Assembly: GCA_018857735.1 (NCBI GenBank)
Contig: JABMCL010002216.1
Span: 900,001 to 964,000 of the forward strand
DNA: 64,000 nucleotides
Direction: 5' to 3'
Source: Alviniconcha marisindica
Lineage: Eukaryota > Mollusca > Gastropoda > Provannidae
The translations under genes and the position numbers were made by a program. The notes under the pieces are model-generated. The model ran no database searches and was not told the origin of the DNA. It was given only the letters and a program-made list of their open reading frames with translations. This document shows positions 42,061 to 54,224 of this stretch, piece after piece. Position 1 is the first letter of the stretch. Each line of letters starts with the position of its first letter.

Positions 42061-45000
42061 AGCGTGATAGAACAATGGTTTGTGGTTTCACTACGATATC
42101 TCTTTCCCGGCTTCCCCCGTCTTTCTTCTTTTCTAAAAAGAGATTAGTTGGACCAGACCGTGCACTGAAATGATAGGAATCTAACTGTTTGTGCATAGGG
42201 ACATGTTAAACAGCGTGTCGAGAACTGGTACGACTTCTTCTGATGTCATCTGAAGGAGGCAGCAAGGGATATTGCCAGGAACAGGTGCCTGTGGTGGGGA
42301 GTTTAAGGAGTTTCTGAACCTCAGGCTTAACTTAGTTAAAAAGGTACGGTCTCGGTTCAGGGCAGGGCTGGAGTCCGAGCACCTACCAATCTGTGTAAAA
42401 CTAACGTCAGTCGGAAACGAGACAGTAGTGGTTAGGGAACGATTTTCTTTGGTGACGTCAGCGATTTGTGTGCGGATCAGAGGTCACAACTACACAAGTC
42501 AGAGGTTACGAAGATTGTTTAACACATGACTCACGTTTTTCGTCTACGGCTGCGTTCTTACCACAGTGAATTCGTCAGTAGGGACTATTTGACTTTATTT
42601 TGCTATGTAAACATTCAACGTTTACTTTTCTTTGTAGATTAGCATCGTATGCTTGTATGAGATTGTAATTTGGGTTGCTTTTGTTGATTTTATTGTTGTT
42701 TTAGCTTTACGATGCATCCCTATCGATTCAGTCATCCGAGATCAAAATTGTGGACCGTAGCGGTGCAACTGACTGAAGTAACCAGCTGCCGCCGAGTGCG
42801 TATTTGTTTTCAGTTTTACAAGCATAACAACTACTTGACCAGTGATGCGGCAAAAGATTAAAGTAAAGTTTGTCACTGAATGAACCGTCTCAAATGACTC
42901 TTCTGTGTGAAGGGGCAGGTGTTTAGGTGGCGATTTGTGCGACTTCGGCTACGTTACGCTTGAGGTACGCGCATAAGCGTAGGTATACAGTCGGGTTGCG
43001 CCACTACCACCACCACTAGCACTACCACCCGTGTACTACTACTAACCCTCTCTATTTTCACTGGTGGAGGTTGAACAAAACTGGCCATTTGCAATATTCA
43101 CTTTGATCTTGCTGACACTGCTTGTCAGGCTACAATGGCTGAATGTGGGGTGCGGGGAGGGGGAGATTAACATCCCTTCTATTTAGTGAGTATGGACATG
43201 TCGAACATGTTTTTGTTGAACAAAAAAAGAGGTATCAAACGTTTATCGCACAAAAACGGTTGATCATACTTTGATGAAACAAGAACATTCCTGAGTTTAT
43301 ACTATCTCCCGTGTTTTGTACCCACACTTGCAGACATCTCAGCCAAATAGCAACGATTCTGTGGAAGTCGCTCGAAGCGAGGGGTACTTCTCCACCCTGA
43401 ATTTACAACTTTGCTGAGGTCCTGAGCGGGTGAAAACGTCCTAGTAGTCGATCTGTCCTTCAGAAGAACTTGGGTTCGGACTACAGATAGATTAGGCAAA
43501 AGAGGGAAATGTCGTTGATGAAGGTAATCGATTACTGCCATCGTGTTGCGGGGCCTGGCGTTGCTGTGGTTGATGAGGGCGTTTTGGGTACAGATCATGT
43601 CGTTGGACGTTGATTAACCACATCCTGGACATTTTTTGGCAAATGTGTCTCAGACCTTTACCCGTGAGTGTCCTCCTTCTGGCGAAACATAAACTGTAAA
43701 AAACCCACTTTGGTAACTGAAAAAAAAATCCCTTCTTGCATTGAAAAACCAGCTTGCATATGAAATGTCCGTGATCTTCACGGCTAATGTGATGTCCAGT
43801 ATATGATGACAGGGTCACGCTCTGAGAGCGAGGATAAACTGTTTCTCCTTCCCTCTGTCATCGCAGTGAGTTTGGAATTCACTTTATAAAGGCAAACGAA
43901 GGAACACAAGTCTTATCCGAAACGAAGCTTCGCCATTTTGTTTGGCCTTTTCAGTTTCAGTCGATCTTTTCACCAGTCTGCGTTGATTGGTTTGCAGTCC
44001 GCGCCACGCGGTGCTTTCCACTCTCAATTCCCTCGCCGAAGCCTTGGTAGAACATGGTGTCAAATTCTGCGACGTGCTCAGTTACGGCCCGCGGACGAAC
44101 AATTTGAGAACATGCCACACGCTGCAATTTCAACCGGACGACAAAATCGCATCGTCGCTGTCAGTCTGTGTGAGGTTTGACGCCGAAGAGTTGGATTTCA
44201 TGGCAGATCAAGTTCCTCCAAGCGGTCACCGGGATACGTGCCAACGTCCGCGATCCTCGAACCTGTTCTTTAAAGACAGTTTCCAGAAAAGCTTTCCCGC
44301 CGGTCAGTTTTTGTTACGTAGGATTTGAGTCTAGTTCCTGATCCCTACGATCACGGCATGGTGTGAAAGTGGTGTGAGACTGAGTGTCCTATTTGGGCTG
44401 GTGCCATGTGTTTTAGAAGATTGGGTGTTACAAGCGTGACGAGAGTGATTTTAACACATGAAGAAGTGAGGGGAGGGGGCTGTTGACTGAATAATTAACA
44501 GAGGCGGAGGCGAAAGGCCTCGTTTGCCACGTGAAGTTCCGGCAATAGACCCCTTTCACTTAAATCTTCGCACATGCGCGTACGCGATTTGCCGGAAGTC
44601 GGGGGGAACGCACCAGCTGGGTCACTTGCTGGCCGAGCGCTTAGCTGTATTCCCCTGGTACTAGTAGTAGTGAAACCCTCGAATTTCACGGCGACAAAAC
44701 GGGCGGAAAAGATTATTGCCGTGTAACCACTGGTCGAATAAAAGCCAGGAATTCCGCGAAACGTCTGTCTGTTTATTTTACAGTGCATTTCTATAACCAA
44801 TATTATTCTACCTAACAATGCTTACAATATCAGTATTGCCTGTCTGTTGTTGCACTCTGTAAAACTTTGAATCATTTTTACATGTTTTTATTTTATTTTA
44901 TTTATTTTATTTTATTTTTCTTGTTTTTATAACTGTATTTATGTTGTTTGTTTTGTTTTTCTTGTTCCTTTAATTGGAATAAAGAAATATTTGGCTTGAC

Positions 45001-45311
45001 CTGACAAATCAAAACGGCGAACTAGAGACAAGCCTGATGGTAAAGGCACCACCAAACCACAACAGTCTAAAAGACTATAGTCTGCAGCAAATTAATAATG
45101 GGGACAACCGCAGACTAAGCCTCAATTGCACAGAATCGGTAAAACAGGGAAGAAAAGAAAAAGGGTTGGGGGGATCAAACCTAACCTATCTCTCTGATGA
45201 GGTTCAACACATTCCTCACTGCGGCATCCCAAATTTAACTGAAATATCAAACTCTGCCCGATGTTTGAGGCATTATATAATTATATAACTGATATTAATA
45301 ATAATAATACC
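42061..45311. other. Intergenic, no supported gene
   Basis: Short frames at 43302-43818 (minus) and 43987-44328 (+) lack splice or domain support. There are A/T-rich TTTTATTTTA repeats at 44885-44935. No tandem array of note. Confidence 0.45.
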
Positions 45312-45526
45312 TAATTTATACTGCGCGTTCGGCGACTCAAAGCATTTTGTCATTTAATTCAACAAAAGCATGGAATGCATAAATACTTATACAAAAATCA
45401 ATAGCATAATAATACATTACTACACATAGGCCTACTTAGTCGTACAAAGCAAAGTGAATCTGGCACACACTGAAACACAACACTATCGCACTCACAGACT
45501 CGCACGCACGCACGCACGCACGCAAG

Positions 45527-45600
<74 letters not shown>

Positions 45601-45632
45601 GGTGTATGTGTGTAAATTAGGATGGATGTGTA

Positions 45633-45713
<81 letters not shown>

Positions 45714-45936
45714 GTTCACAGGTTTCCGTGAACTACGCGCCCACACACATCGAATTTATAGTACGCTTCAGCGACCCAAAGCGCTTTGTCATCTAATTAA
45801 ACAAAAGCATGGAATGCATATTCACACAACAATCAATAGCGTAATAATATACTCCTACACATATTTAGTCACTACGAAAACGTGAACTGACACACTGAAA
45901 CATTGTGACAACACCCTCGCACTCACAGTGTCGCCG

Positions 45937-45971
<35 letters not shown>

Positions 45972-46038
45972 CACACACACGCACGCACACACAAGACTGT
46001 TTATTGCTACTTTCCGTAAGCACACACACACACGCACG

Positions 46039-46118
<80 letters not shown>

Positions 46119-46515
46119 TACACGCGCGCGCGCACGTAGACTTTATGTGTGTAAATCAGGACAGATGTTTAACCTGATACACACACATGTTCACAGGTTT
46201 CATGCACTCATTGGCGCACACATGCAATTTATAGTGCGCTTTCGGCGACTCAAAGCGCTTCGTCGTTTGATGAAACAAAAGCATGGAATGCATAAATACT
46301 CACATACAAATCAATAGCATAATAATAGTTTCTGCTCATACTTAGTAATGCAAAGCAAAGTGAAACTAACACACATAAACACAAACACCCTCGCACTTAC
46401 AGAGTCGCCTGCACGCACGCACACACTGTCACACACACACACACACACACGCACGCATCTCCCCCCCCCCCCCCCCCCCCCCCCGCCACCCCTACACACA
46501 CACACACACACAGGC
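45312..46515. repeat. Three tandem copies of a ~450-bp unit containing (CA)n/(CACG)n
   Basis: Unit starts at about 45312, 45754 and 46208 share AAAAGCATGGAATGCATA and TCAATAGC(A/G)TAATAATA. They also share CGGCGACTCAAAGCG(C/T)TT-like blocks and end in CACG then CA arrays of differing length. A C24 run lies at 46461-46484 in the third unit. Cys/Val and His/Thr frames here are microsatellite translations. Confidence 0.88.
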
Positions 46516-47084
46516 GGATCGCGCGCACTTGGATCGCAAGTGCGGATAGCATCCCCCCCTCCCCCCACCCGGCGGCTCACCCCGAAAAATAAAAAATAAC
46601 GACAACGGCCTGCCAGATGCCGAAGCTTTTTTTTTCACGGAGTGAATAAATCGGAACTTTTACTAAGTATGTGGCCATCCAAAATGATCCAGTCCGGTCA
46701 GATCTCAGTACGCACGAAGTCAGTGTCAGCACGTTCCCCACTACGTCCGCTTTGGAGGAGCCGTAGAACTTTGTAGTCGACTCTGATTGGTTGTTGCCGC
46801 GACGGCGAGATAGACGAAAGGGGTCTATAGGCCTCCCTGATTGCATTCACTTGAAATGTCTGTATCTCGGGGCCAGCACGACAATTTGCAGCGACAACTT
46901 TACTTTTGCAGCTGCAAAAACGACAGGGCTGTAGAGTTGCAGCGATAAACTCAACGTTGCACTGACAAAAGTGCCCCCCGGCGCTTTTGCAGCTGCAAAA
47001 AGAGCAGACTTGGATTTTCCAGTGACACTACAGGTCGCCTTTGCAATGCAATGCAAATTTGCATACGTGGTTTGGCATCCGCAA

Positions 47085-47104
47085 AAAAAAAAAAAAAAAA
47101 AAAG
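47085..47104. repeat. Poly-A run
   Basis: About 20 A followed by GAAGAAGAAA. It could be the tail of a retroposed sequence on the + strand (left body 46850-47084 contains several GCAGCTGCAAAA phrases). Confidence 0.6.
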
Positions 47105-47224
47105 AAGAAGAAAAACCAGAGGAAAGTTATCATTGAAAATAGATCTTGTCATTACAAAACTGCTTCCTTTTTTTCTTCTTCTTCTTTTCTTTTTTGTGCG
47201 TTTTCTTTATGAGAAAGATATCCA

Positions 47225-47227
<3 letters not shown>

Positions 47228-47295
<68 letters not shown>
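47228..47295. repeat. (TA)n microsatellite
   Basis: About 68 bp of pure TA. Confidence 0.97.
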
Positions 47296-47298
<3 letters not shown>

Positions 47299-47819
47299 TT
47301 GACCCATTCACTTCAAACTCGGCGGGGGGACATGCAAACCCGACGCGCCGAGCCGCGAGGTCAGAACTAGCGAGGAAGCCATTACTAATAAACCAAACTT
47401 AATAATTATTATTCATAGCTTTTATATATAGCGCTATTCTCTGCTCTCGAGCAGACTCACTGCGCATATGATTCTGAATGAGTGACTGTATTCTTCACCT
47501 CAAGAGCACAAACAAAACCAAATTTAAATTGTACATTGACAAATGCATTCCACTGTGTGAGAGGACTGCGTGTGTGACCACTGTTTTGTTTTTGCTGTTT
47601 GTTACCCCGCCGTATGGGCAGACACCTGCCGCCTCGGAAGGATGTTGTACGTGACCCAACAATTTTAAAAAAAGAAGAAGAAAAAAAAAGAAGAAGGACG
47701 CATCGATTCAGCTTGGTCTATCCAGAGCCCGTCTATTTTAAAATAGATAGGCTTTGGTTTGCCAGTCCGCAGGCGGCCAGCACGTGAGTTATGTCAAGCC
47801 GTTATGTCATAGGTAGATC

Positions 47820-49786
47820 TTGTGACTGATATTGCACGATCATGTGACTGGTTGTCTGGATTACCATTAATGTAGATTCACTATAATGTGACTGGTTGGC
47901 TGGATTACCCTTAGATTCACAATAATGTGAGTGGTTGGCTGGTGGTGAAGCAGAGCTTCATGTCCTCGGATGTCGGTTGACATATTAGGGACAAACTGTG
48001 ACCAATGCCGAAGCATGGTTCAGTGTTGCTTTACATCCACAGAAACCGTAAGGCTCATGAGGACGGAAAGCCCAGGACGGCCACCTCCACTTTCACACAG
48101 CTCCTGAACTCTGAGGTTGGCCGGTTGTCTGGATTACCCTTAGATTCACAGTAATATGGCTGGTTGGCTGGATTACCATTAGATTCACAATAATGTGGCT
48201 GGTTGGCTGGATTACCATTAGATTCACAATAATGTGATTGGCTGGCTCGTTGACCGGATTACCATTAGATTCACAATAATGTGGCTGGTTGGCCGGTTGG
48301 CTGGATTACCATTAGATTCACAATAATGTGACTGGTTGGCTGGATTACCCTTAGATTCGCAATAATGTGACTGGTTGGCTGGATTACCCTTAGATTCACA
48401 ATAATGTGACTGGTTGGCTGGTTGTCTGGATTACCCTTAGATTCACAATAATGTGACTGGTTGGCTGGTTGTCTGGATTACCCTTAGATTCACAATAATG
48501 TGACTGCTTGGCTGGATTACCCTTAGATTCACAATAATGTGACTGTTTGGCTGGATTACCCTTAGATTCACAATAATGTGACTGGTTGTCTGGATTACCC
48601 TTAGATATCACAATAATGTGATTGGTTGTCTGGTTGTCTGGATTACCCTTAGATTCACAATAATGTGACTGGTTGGCTGGGTTACCCTTAGATTCACAAT
48701 AATGTGACTGGTTGTCTGGATTATCCTTAGATTCACAATAATGTGACTGGTTGTATGGATTACCGTTAGATTCACAATAATGTGACTGGTTGGCTGGATT
48801 ACCCTTAGATTCACAATAATGTGACTGGTTGGCTGGATTACCCTTAGATTCGCAATAATGTGACTGGTTGGCTGGATTACCCTTAGATTCACAATAATGT
48901 GACTGGTTGGCTGGATTACCCTTAGATTCACAATAATGTGACTGGTTGGCTGGATTACCCTTAGATTCGCAATAATGTGACTGGTTGGCTGGATTACCCT
49001 TAGATTCACAATAATGTGACTGGTTGGCTGGATTACCATTAGATTCACAATAATGTGACTGGTTGGCTGGTTGTCTGGATTACCATTAGATATCACAATA
49101 ATGTGACTGGTTGTCTGGATTACCCTTAGATTCACAATAATGTGACTGGTTGGCTGGATTACCATTAGATTCACAATAATGTGACTGGTTGGCTGGATTA
49201 CCCTTAGATTCGCAATAATGTGACTGCTTGGCTGGATTACCCTTAGATTCACAATAATGTGACTGGTTGGCTGGATTACCATTAGATTCACAATAATGTG
49301 ACTGGTTGGCTGGTTGTCTGGATTACCATTAGATATCACAATAATGTGTCTGGTTGTCTGGATTACCCTTAGATTCACAATAATGTGACTGGTTGGCTGG
49401 ATTACCGTTAGATTCACAATAATGTGACTGGTTGGCTGGATTACCCTTAGATTCACAATAATGTGACTGGTTGGCTGGTTGTCTGGATTACCCTTAGATT
49501 CACAATAATGTGACTGGTTGGCTGGATTACCATTAGATTCACAATAATGTGACTGGTTGGCTGGATTACATTCACAATAATGTGACTGGTTGGCTGGATT
49601 ACCATTACATTCACAATAATGTGACTGGTTGGCTGGATTACCATTAGATTCACAATAATGTGACTGGTTGGCTGGGTTACCATTAGATTCACAATAATGT
49701 GACTGGTTGGCTGGTTGACCATTAAATTCACAATAATGTGACTGGTTGGCTGGATTACCATTAGATTCACAATAATTATGTGGTAA
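47820..49786. repeat. 39-bp minisatellite, ~42+ units
   Basis: The unit starts GACTGGTTGGCTGGATTACC and ends AGATTCACAATAATGT; 39 bp in total. Since 39 is a multiple of three and one minus-strand frame lacks stops, it gives frames of 71, 282 and 105 codons. These repeat a 13-residue phrase (NLRVIQPTSHIIV) and are not genes. Variant units carry +8 (GGTTGTCT) and +1 (AGATATCAC) changes. The +1 variant recurs at 49088 and 49331, a 243-bp higher-order period of six units. An S2 element interrupts the array at 47951-48117. Confidence 0.96.
47951..48117 (-). mobile_element. S2 retroposon inserted in the 39-bp minisatellite
   Basis: Reverse orientation: GATGTCGGTTGACATATTAG, CCGAAGCATGGTTCA and CCCAGGACGGCCACCTC, ending CTCCTGAACTCTGAG. 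Array units resume on both sides. Flanks GGTTGGCTGGT and GGTTGGCCGGT could be a target duplication or simply array sequence. Confidence 0.88.
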
Positions 49787-49803
49787 GGTCTGACTGATTG
49801 CGC

Positions 49804-50340
49804 ATAGCTCAGGAGCTGTGGCTCAAAGTCGAGGTGACCGCCCTGGGCTCCCTGACGCTAAAGGTCCCTACGGTCTCTGTGGACGTAAAGCAACATTCAA
49901 CCAACAACTCGGTGTTGGGCCTCAACGTCCACAAAAACAACATAGGCTACGGTTTATTATGGACGGGCGTGGTAAGGTCGCACTAGGCGGCGGTTAACTC
50001 GTATACTTAGCGTTAAACTAATCCGTGAAGCCACAGGCAGAGCTCAGGAGAAAGTCGAGGCGGCCGTCCTGGGCTCCACATCCCTAACAGTCTTTATGAT
50101 CTCTGTGAACATAAACCAACACTGAATCTGAACTCGTATCACAGAGCTCAAGAGCTGTGACTAACTCGAGGTGGCCGTCCTGGGCTCCCCGTCCCTAGTG
50201 GACATAAAGCAACACTGAACGAACGCTATTGCCTCAGGAGTTCAGGAGCTGTGTGCCAGTCGAGATGGCCGTCCTGGGCTCCCCGTCCCCAACAGTCCTT
50301 ATAGTCTCTGTGGACGTAGGGCAACAATGAACCTGAACGT
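49804..50340 (+). mobile_element. Four tandem partial S2 copies
   Basis: Copies start at about 49804, 50045, 50150 and 50236. Each has AGCTC/TTCAGGAGCTGTG, TCGAGGTGGCCGTCCTGGGC and a GTGGAC(A/G)TAAAGCAACA end. All lack the GCTTCGGCATTGGTC half seen in longer copies, so a shorter subfamily was amplified here. Confidence 0.8.
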
Positions 50341-50590
50341 GAAGCCACACTGCCCTATGGCTTGGGGTCTACGGGCACTGACTGGTGCAGTTTTGTGTGG
50401 ACACCGGGGTCCGTGTCGACACTGACTCCGGCCAAGCCTTGCTTTCCGGCACTTTTCCTTCTTGGATGATGTAAACCGCGGCCAGCTTGGGAGTCCGGGT
50501 CTGAGCCGCAATCCGAGCATCACTTTCTGGCACCTCCCTCTAAACTCTGCTAGAATTGATTACGCAGTGCACTAAAAGGGCACTCTTAGA

Positions 50591-50718
50591 TAGTGGTAAC
50601 AATGTAGCGATATGCAAATGTTCGCCCAATTAAGAACGGGCTTTAGGGACGGACAGAAGGGGAGGTGGGAGAAGAGGGAGATTATATACATATCGCTACA
50701 TTGTCACTGTTACCACTA
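50591..50718. repeat. Foldback from two opposed S1 fragments with a truncated MITE end
   Basis: 50591-50614 pairs with 50689-50718 (TAGTGGTAACAATGTAGCGA against its complement with a 6-nt insertion). Between them lies TTCGCCCAATTAAGAACGGG, the same terminal sequence as the TTAA element at 50883-51523. Confidence 0.75.
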
Positions 50719-50882
50719 GAATGACTCCTGCATTAAGGTGGGCAGCGATGAGAGCCATTTCAATGTTTAATTAATTGTGAGGGACAAAGCCACAAGACAA
50801 TGCCCACAAACCACAACGTTTTTGAAGAGAAAGGAGAACCGAAGCCGAATCGAGCCGAGGCCCTTCTGCTTACCAGCCTTAA
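50641..50882 (-). mobile_element. S1 SINE (reverse), split by a MITE
   Basis: Reverse complement of the S1 body: TTAGGGACGG, GAATGACTCCTGCATTAAGG, GGGACAAAGCCACAAGAC, CCACAACGTTTTTGAAGAG, then the head up to CTTACCAGCC. The head resumes at 51528 (CGCCTCGCCGCTAGG ... CCGGCTC, to about 51560). Confidence 0.85.
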
Positions 50883-51523
50883 GCCCGTTCTTAACTGGGC
50901 GAATGTTTGTTCGCCGAACATACTTCGGACAGTTCGACGAACTATGATTCGTTTCTTAATTGAACTTTTAGTTCGCCGAACATGGTTCGGACAGTTCGAC
51001 GAACTTTACTTCGTTTCATCTGGCTTGTAATGAGACGCAAGCTTCGGCCCGAACTTGCGGCGGACGCGCAACAGACAGCATGATTGAAAATGAAGGCTAA
51101 AATGAAGTCAAGTGAAGTCAATATACTTTAATCATCCCTCACAGGGTAATTCAACTAACTACTATCTCATTCTGGGTTCCCGAGACAAGGCTGCGCCTCC
51201 CACAAGTCAACAAATAAACAAATTCCCTCCGTAGCGAGTGAAGAACCTAGCGACACCGTCATCCATTTGTATTTGTATTTCTTCCTCCTCCACAGGAGAG
51301 CTCTGCTCTCAGCAAATCAGAGGAAATGTTCGTCGAACAGGGCGAATGTTCCCAGAACATGCTGAGCGAAGCTTTTTGGACCCCGAATATAGCTTCGTCG
51401 CAGTTCGACGAATACTTCCAACTAGGTTCGCGAAGAAAAGTTAGCCCAATTAAGAACCAACTAGGTTCGCCGAATACTCCCAACTAGGTTCGCGAACAAA
51501 CATTCGCCCAATTAAGAACGTGC
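50883..51523. mobile_element. 641-bp MITE with ~36-bp terminal inverted repeats and TTAA target duplication
   Basis: TTAA at 50879-50882 and 51524-51527 flanks the element. The left TIR (50883-50919) starts GCCCGTTCTTAACTGGGCGA. The right TIR (complement of 51488-51523) starts GCACGTTCTTAATTGGGCGA. TTAA duplications are typical of piggyBac-type transposons, so a non-autonomous member is likely. It has an internal ~55-bp direct repeat (GTTCGCCGAACAT ... CAGTTCGACGAACT, at about 50910 and 50970). No transposase ORF. It is inserted in the head of an S1 SINE. Confidence 0.9.
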
Positions 51524-51527
51524 TTAA

Positions 51528-51775
51528 CGCCTCGCCGCTAGGTCAGACTGACCGGCTCAGTCACGCCCCTCCAGCACAACTGAATCGGCTAGGTCGAGGT
51601 ACTCACCCCGTTCTGTGGAGCTGAGATTCCCGCCTTGATCATTCAGATGTGTACGCCTTGCCACTAAGCCGCCAAACCGGCTCACGCCCCTCCAACACAA
51701 ATCCAGGTCTAGGTACTTACCCCGTTCTGTGACACTGAGATTCCCGCCTTGATCATTCAGATATGTCGCCAATGT
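51528..51775 (-). mobile_element. S1-type SINE heads, reverse, with a ~110-bp duplication
   Basis: After the split S1 head, two similar blocks (about 51550-51655 and 51677-51765) share CACGCCCCTCCA, CCCCGTTCTGTG and GATTCCCGCCTTGATCATTC. A reverse tRNA-like head (CCACTAAGCCGCCAAACCGG) lies between them. Confidence 0.65.
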
Positions 51776-54224
51776 CGAGGTGGCCGGACCACGACTGAGT
51801 CGACCCTGCCTTCGACTATACCGCGGCCGCCGGGAGTCCTGGCTTCGTGTCAGGCTTTGCAACTACCGTGCATCGGGTGAACGCTGCCACTGTTCACCGC
51901 GGCCAGTCAGTCAACACAGTGTCAGCGTATGGGCTAAATGTGTCGGGCGGTTGAGAGCTACTAGCGGTGAGCCACCCACTGACGACTCCGGCTACACTGA
52001 GTTACTGCCGGCTGATTAGCCTCAGCGGCGTAAAACTGAGGAACTTCGCCAAAAATATGGTTGAGAATAGAACTTTTGCTTCTTTATTTTAAACTGAATC
52101 CTTTTCGAGGGGTGACGAACCTATAATTTTCTGCGTTCTGATTTCAGATCAGTTCGGGCCTGACGACTCGGCCACAACGGTGAATGAAAATGGACTAGGA
52201 GTGGACGGGAACTATTTTGGGATGAGCGGCGCATACGTGTTCAGTTGAGACCAGCGCAGGGATATGCAGTGAGGAGTCCCCTGACTCGGAGTTTATCGGC
52301 AGTGCTGACTGAGACTGAGTCGGATATCTCAGTGGGCAAAGAGCTCAGGAGCTGCGTGAACTGTGACAACTGAGAAGGTGGAGCTAAGCTCTGAACCTAC
52401 CTCCCCCCCCCCCCCCCCACCCCCCAAGAGTCAGTGGAGGTTTCTTTATCGATGAGGGAGTGCATGGTGAGTCCGTGTGGGTTATAGAGACAATGAACTC
52501 AGTGAGGCCGTACTGTCGGAAAAGGAACTCTGCAGCTATTAAACACGTACGACCCGCCGTGCCATCGTCAGTCAGTTTTGTTTTCAGTAGAAGCCCTGCC
52601 GCGCGGCACGTACGCCACCGCCGCTGCTGTGGCTGGTCGCAGCGACCGTGTACACTGAGTCGATGTACACCTAGCAGCCAATCCCTCGGCTGCGGCAGTA
52701 CACATTACATCCCGCTCAACCGGTTTCGACTGGTTTGCAGGCTGACGCATTAATTACGACACTGAGCCTGATTACTCACCGTCTATGTTAGGCTGACGCG
52801 ATATCCCTGTGCAGTCACGCGGACGTGTCAGTCAGACGCTCTCGCTGGGTTGTGGCAGATCGACCAATCAGCAGGACGGATAGGAACGCAGCTTTTCCGA
52901 GCAGCTTGCCAGCGAAGTATGAACCAGGCAAACGGCGGCCTTCGACTGACTGGCGCGGCCGGCAGTGCCACACGCTCACAATGACATCGACACACTGACA
53001 CGGCCCACCACCACTGAAGCGACCGCTAACTGCCAGGTCTCTCGCGGCCACGACAACCGAAAGCAGCCTGGTCGCTGCGGCTCAGTTGGAGCGCGCGTGC
53101 GTCATGACTGAGTCAGTGACACGTACCCAACTGGCCGATTCGGTGGGTGTAGCGTCATGCAGTCAGCGGTCTCCGGCGAAAGAAATGAATAGGCCCTACT
53201 CGAAACACTACACTACCACTCTGGCCCTACAATTTACCCGGCCGCTGTGGCACTGTAGTGTTGCCGGCAGTCGCTACTGCTACTGTCAGGGTCTGTGCGG
53301 TTGCACTAAGCGCTACACGTACGCGGGGAGTCTTCAGTTAGACGGTCCGTGAAATAAAAAGAAGCATCCGACTCGTCAGTGACTGGCTAGTGACGAGTCA
53401 CTTCGGCGTTTGTTTTCGTTGTCTTTCTTCGTTTTTGTTTTTGTAAGGAGACATGTTTAAAAAGTTGTTTTTGTTTTGTGTGTTTTTGTTTTGTTGATTG
53501 GTGTGTGTCACAGTGTATCGGGGTGTGTGTGTGTGCATGTGAATGAACTGGCAGTATGTCGAGTCAGTGACTGACTAGTGACGAGTCACTTCGGCTTTTT
53601 CTCTCTTTTCTGCAAGGACTGAGACTTTTTTCTTCTTCTTTTTTCCCCACTGATTTGTGTGTGTGTGAGTGTGCTGTGTGAATGAACTGGCACTGAGTGT
53701 GTCGAGTCAGTATGCTACGCATGCGAACTACTGAGTAGGGTTTAATTGATATCTCTGCGGAGATGACGGTCGCCGGGCGGCTGGCGTGTTTAGTAGGGAC
53801 ATGTGTCTGAGTGTCGTGTGCGGACGGCATTGACTTATCTCTTTCAAGTTTCACTGTAGTTTCAGGCCACTACAGTCCTAGCGGTTAAGCAGAACGACAT
53901 CGATTGAGTGGCAGTGCGTGTAGTGAGAGGTCCGCCGAACTCCCCAGTCCGAGGCGTCTGGGCACACCCTTTCTGTTGAAGCCGGTCCGCAGCAAGTACG
54001 CAGTCCTTTGCGAGTGACGGAGCCCGAATGAAACGGTCCCTAGGGACAATCCGAGTTTGTGCAGTCTCGTCAGTACAATAAGTGTAGCTTAGTCTTATCA
54101 ATACTAGTGGCACAGAAGACACCCTGCCGGATCACCGTCCCGGTATAACCGTAGTATAAGCCTTTGGTTTCCCAGTGAACGTTAAGCTCCATGTTTACTC
54201 ACTTTCCTGCCCAAGTCACCGAGA
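51776..54224. other. Intergenic, no supported gene
   Basis: Rich in short CAGTCAGTG/ACTGACTC words. A C-rich tract lies at 52402-52425. A direct repeat (CTAGTGACGAGTCACTTCGG) sits at about 53389 and 53576 with related flanks. No splice-supported ORF. Confidence 0.45.

Noticed and set aside
43302..43818. Overlapping minus-strand frames (98 and 108 codons)
   Set aside because: Two different frames look equally plausible, with no splice support and no recognisable domain.
43987..44328. 113-codon + strand frame
   Set aside because: Protein-like composition but no splice-site or domain support, and repeats surround it. Not reported as a gene.
45398..46580. Cys/Val- and His/Thr-rich frames
   Set aside because: Translations of (CA)n/(CACG)n arrays.
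48396..49770. Minus-strand frames of 71, 282 and 105 codons
   Set aside because: They repeat a 13-residue translation of the 39-bp minisatellite unit. No promoter or non-repeat coding sequence adjoins them.
48118..49786. CRISPR-like array
   Set aside because: Units are contiguous 39-mers without unique spacers, in a eukaryotic context. It is a minisatellite.
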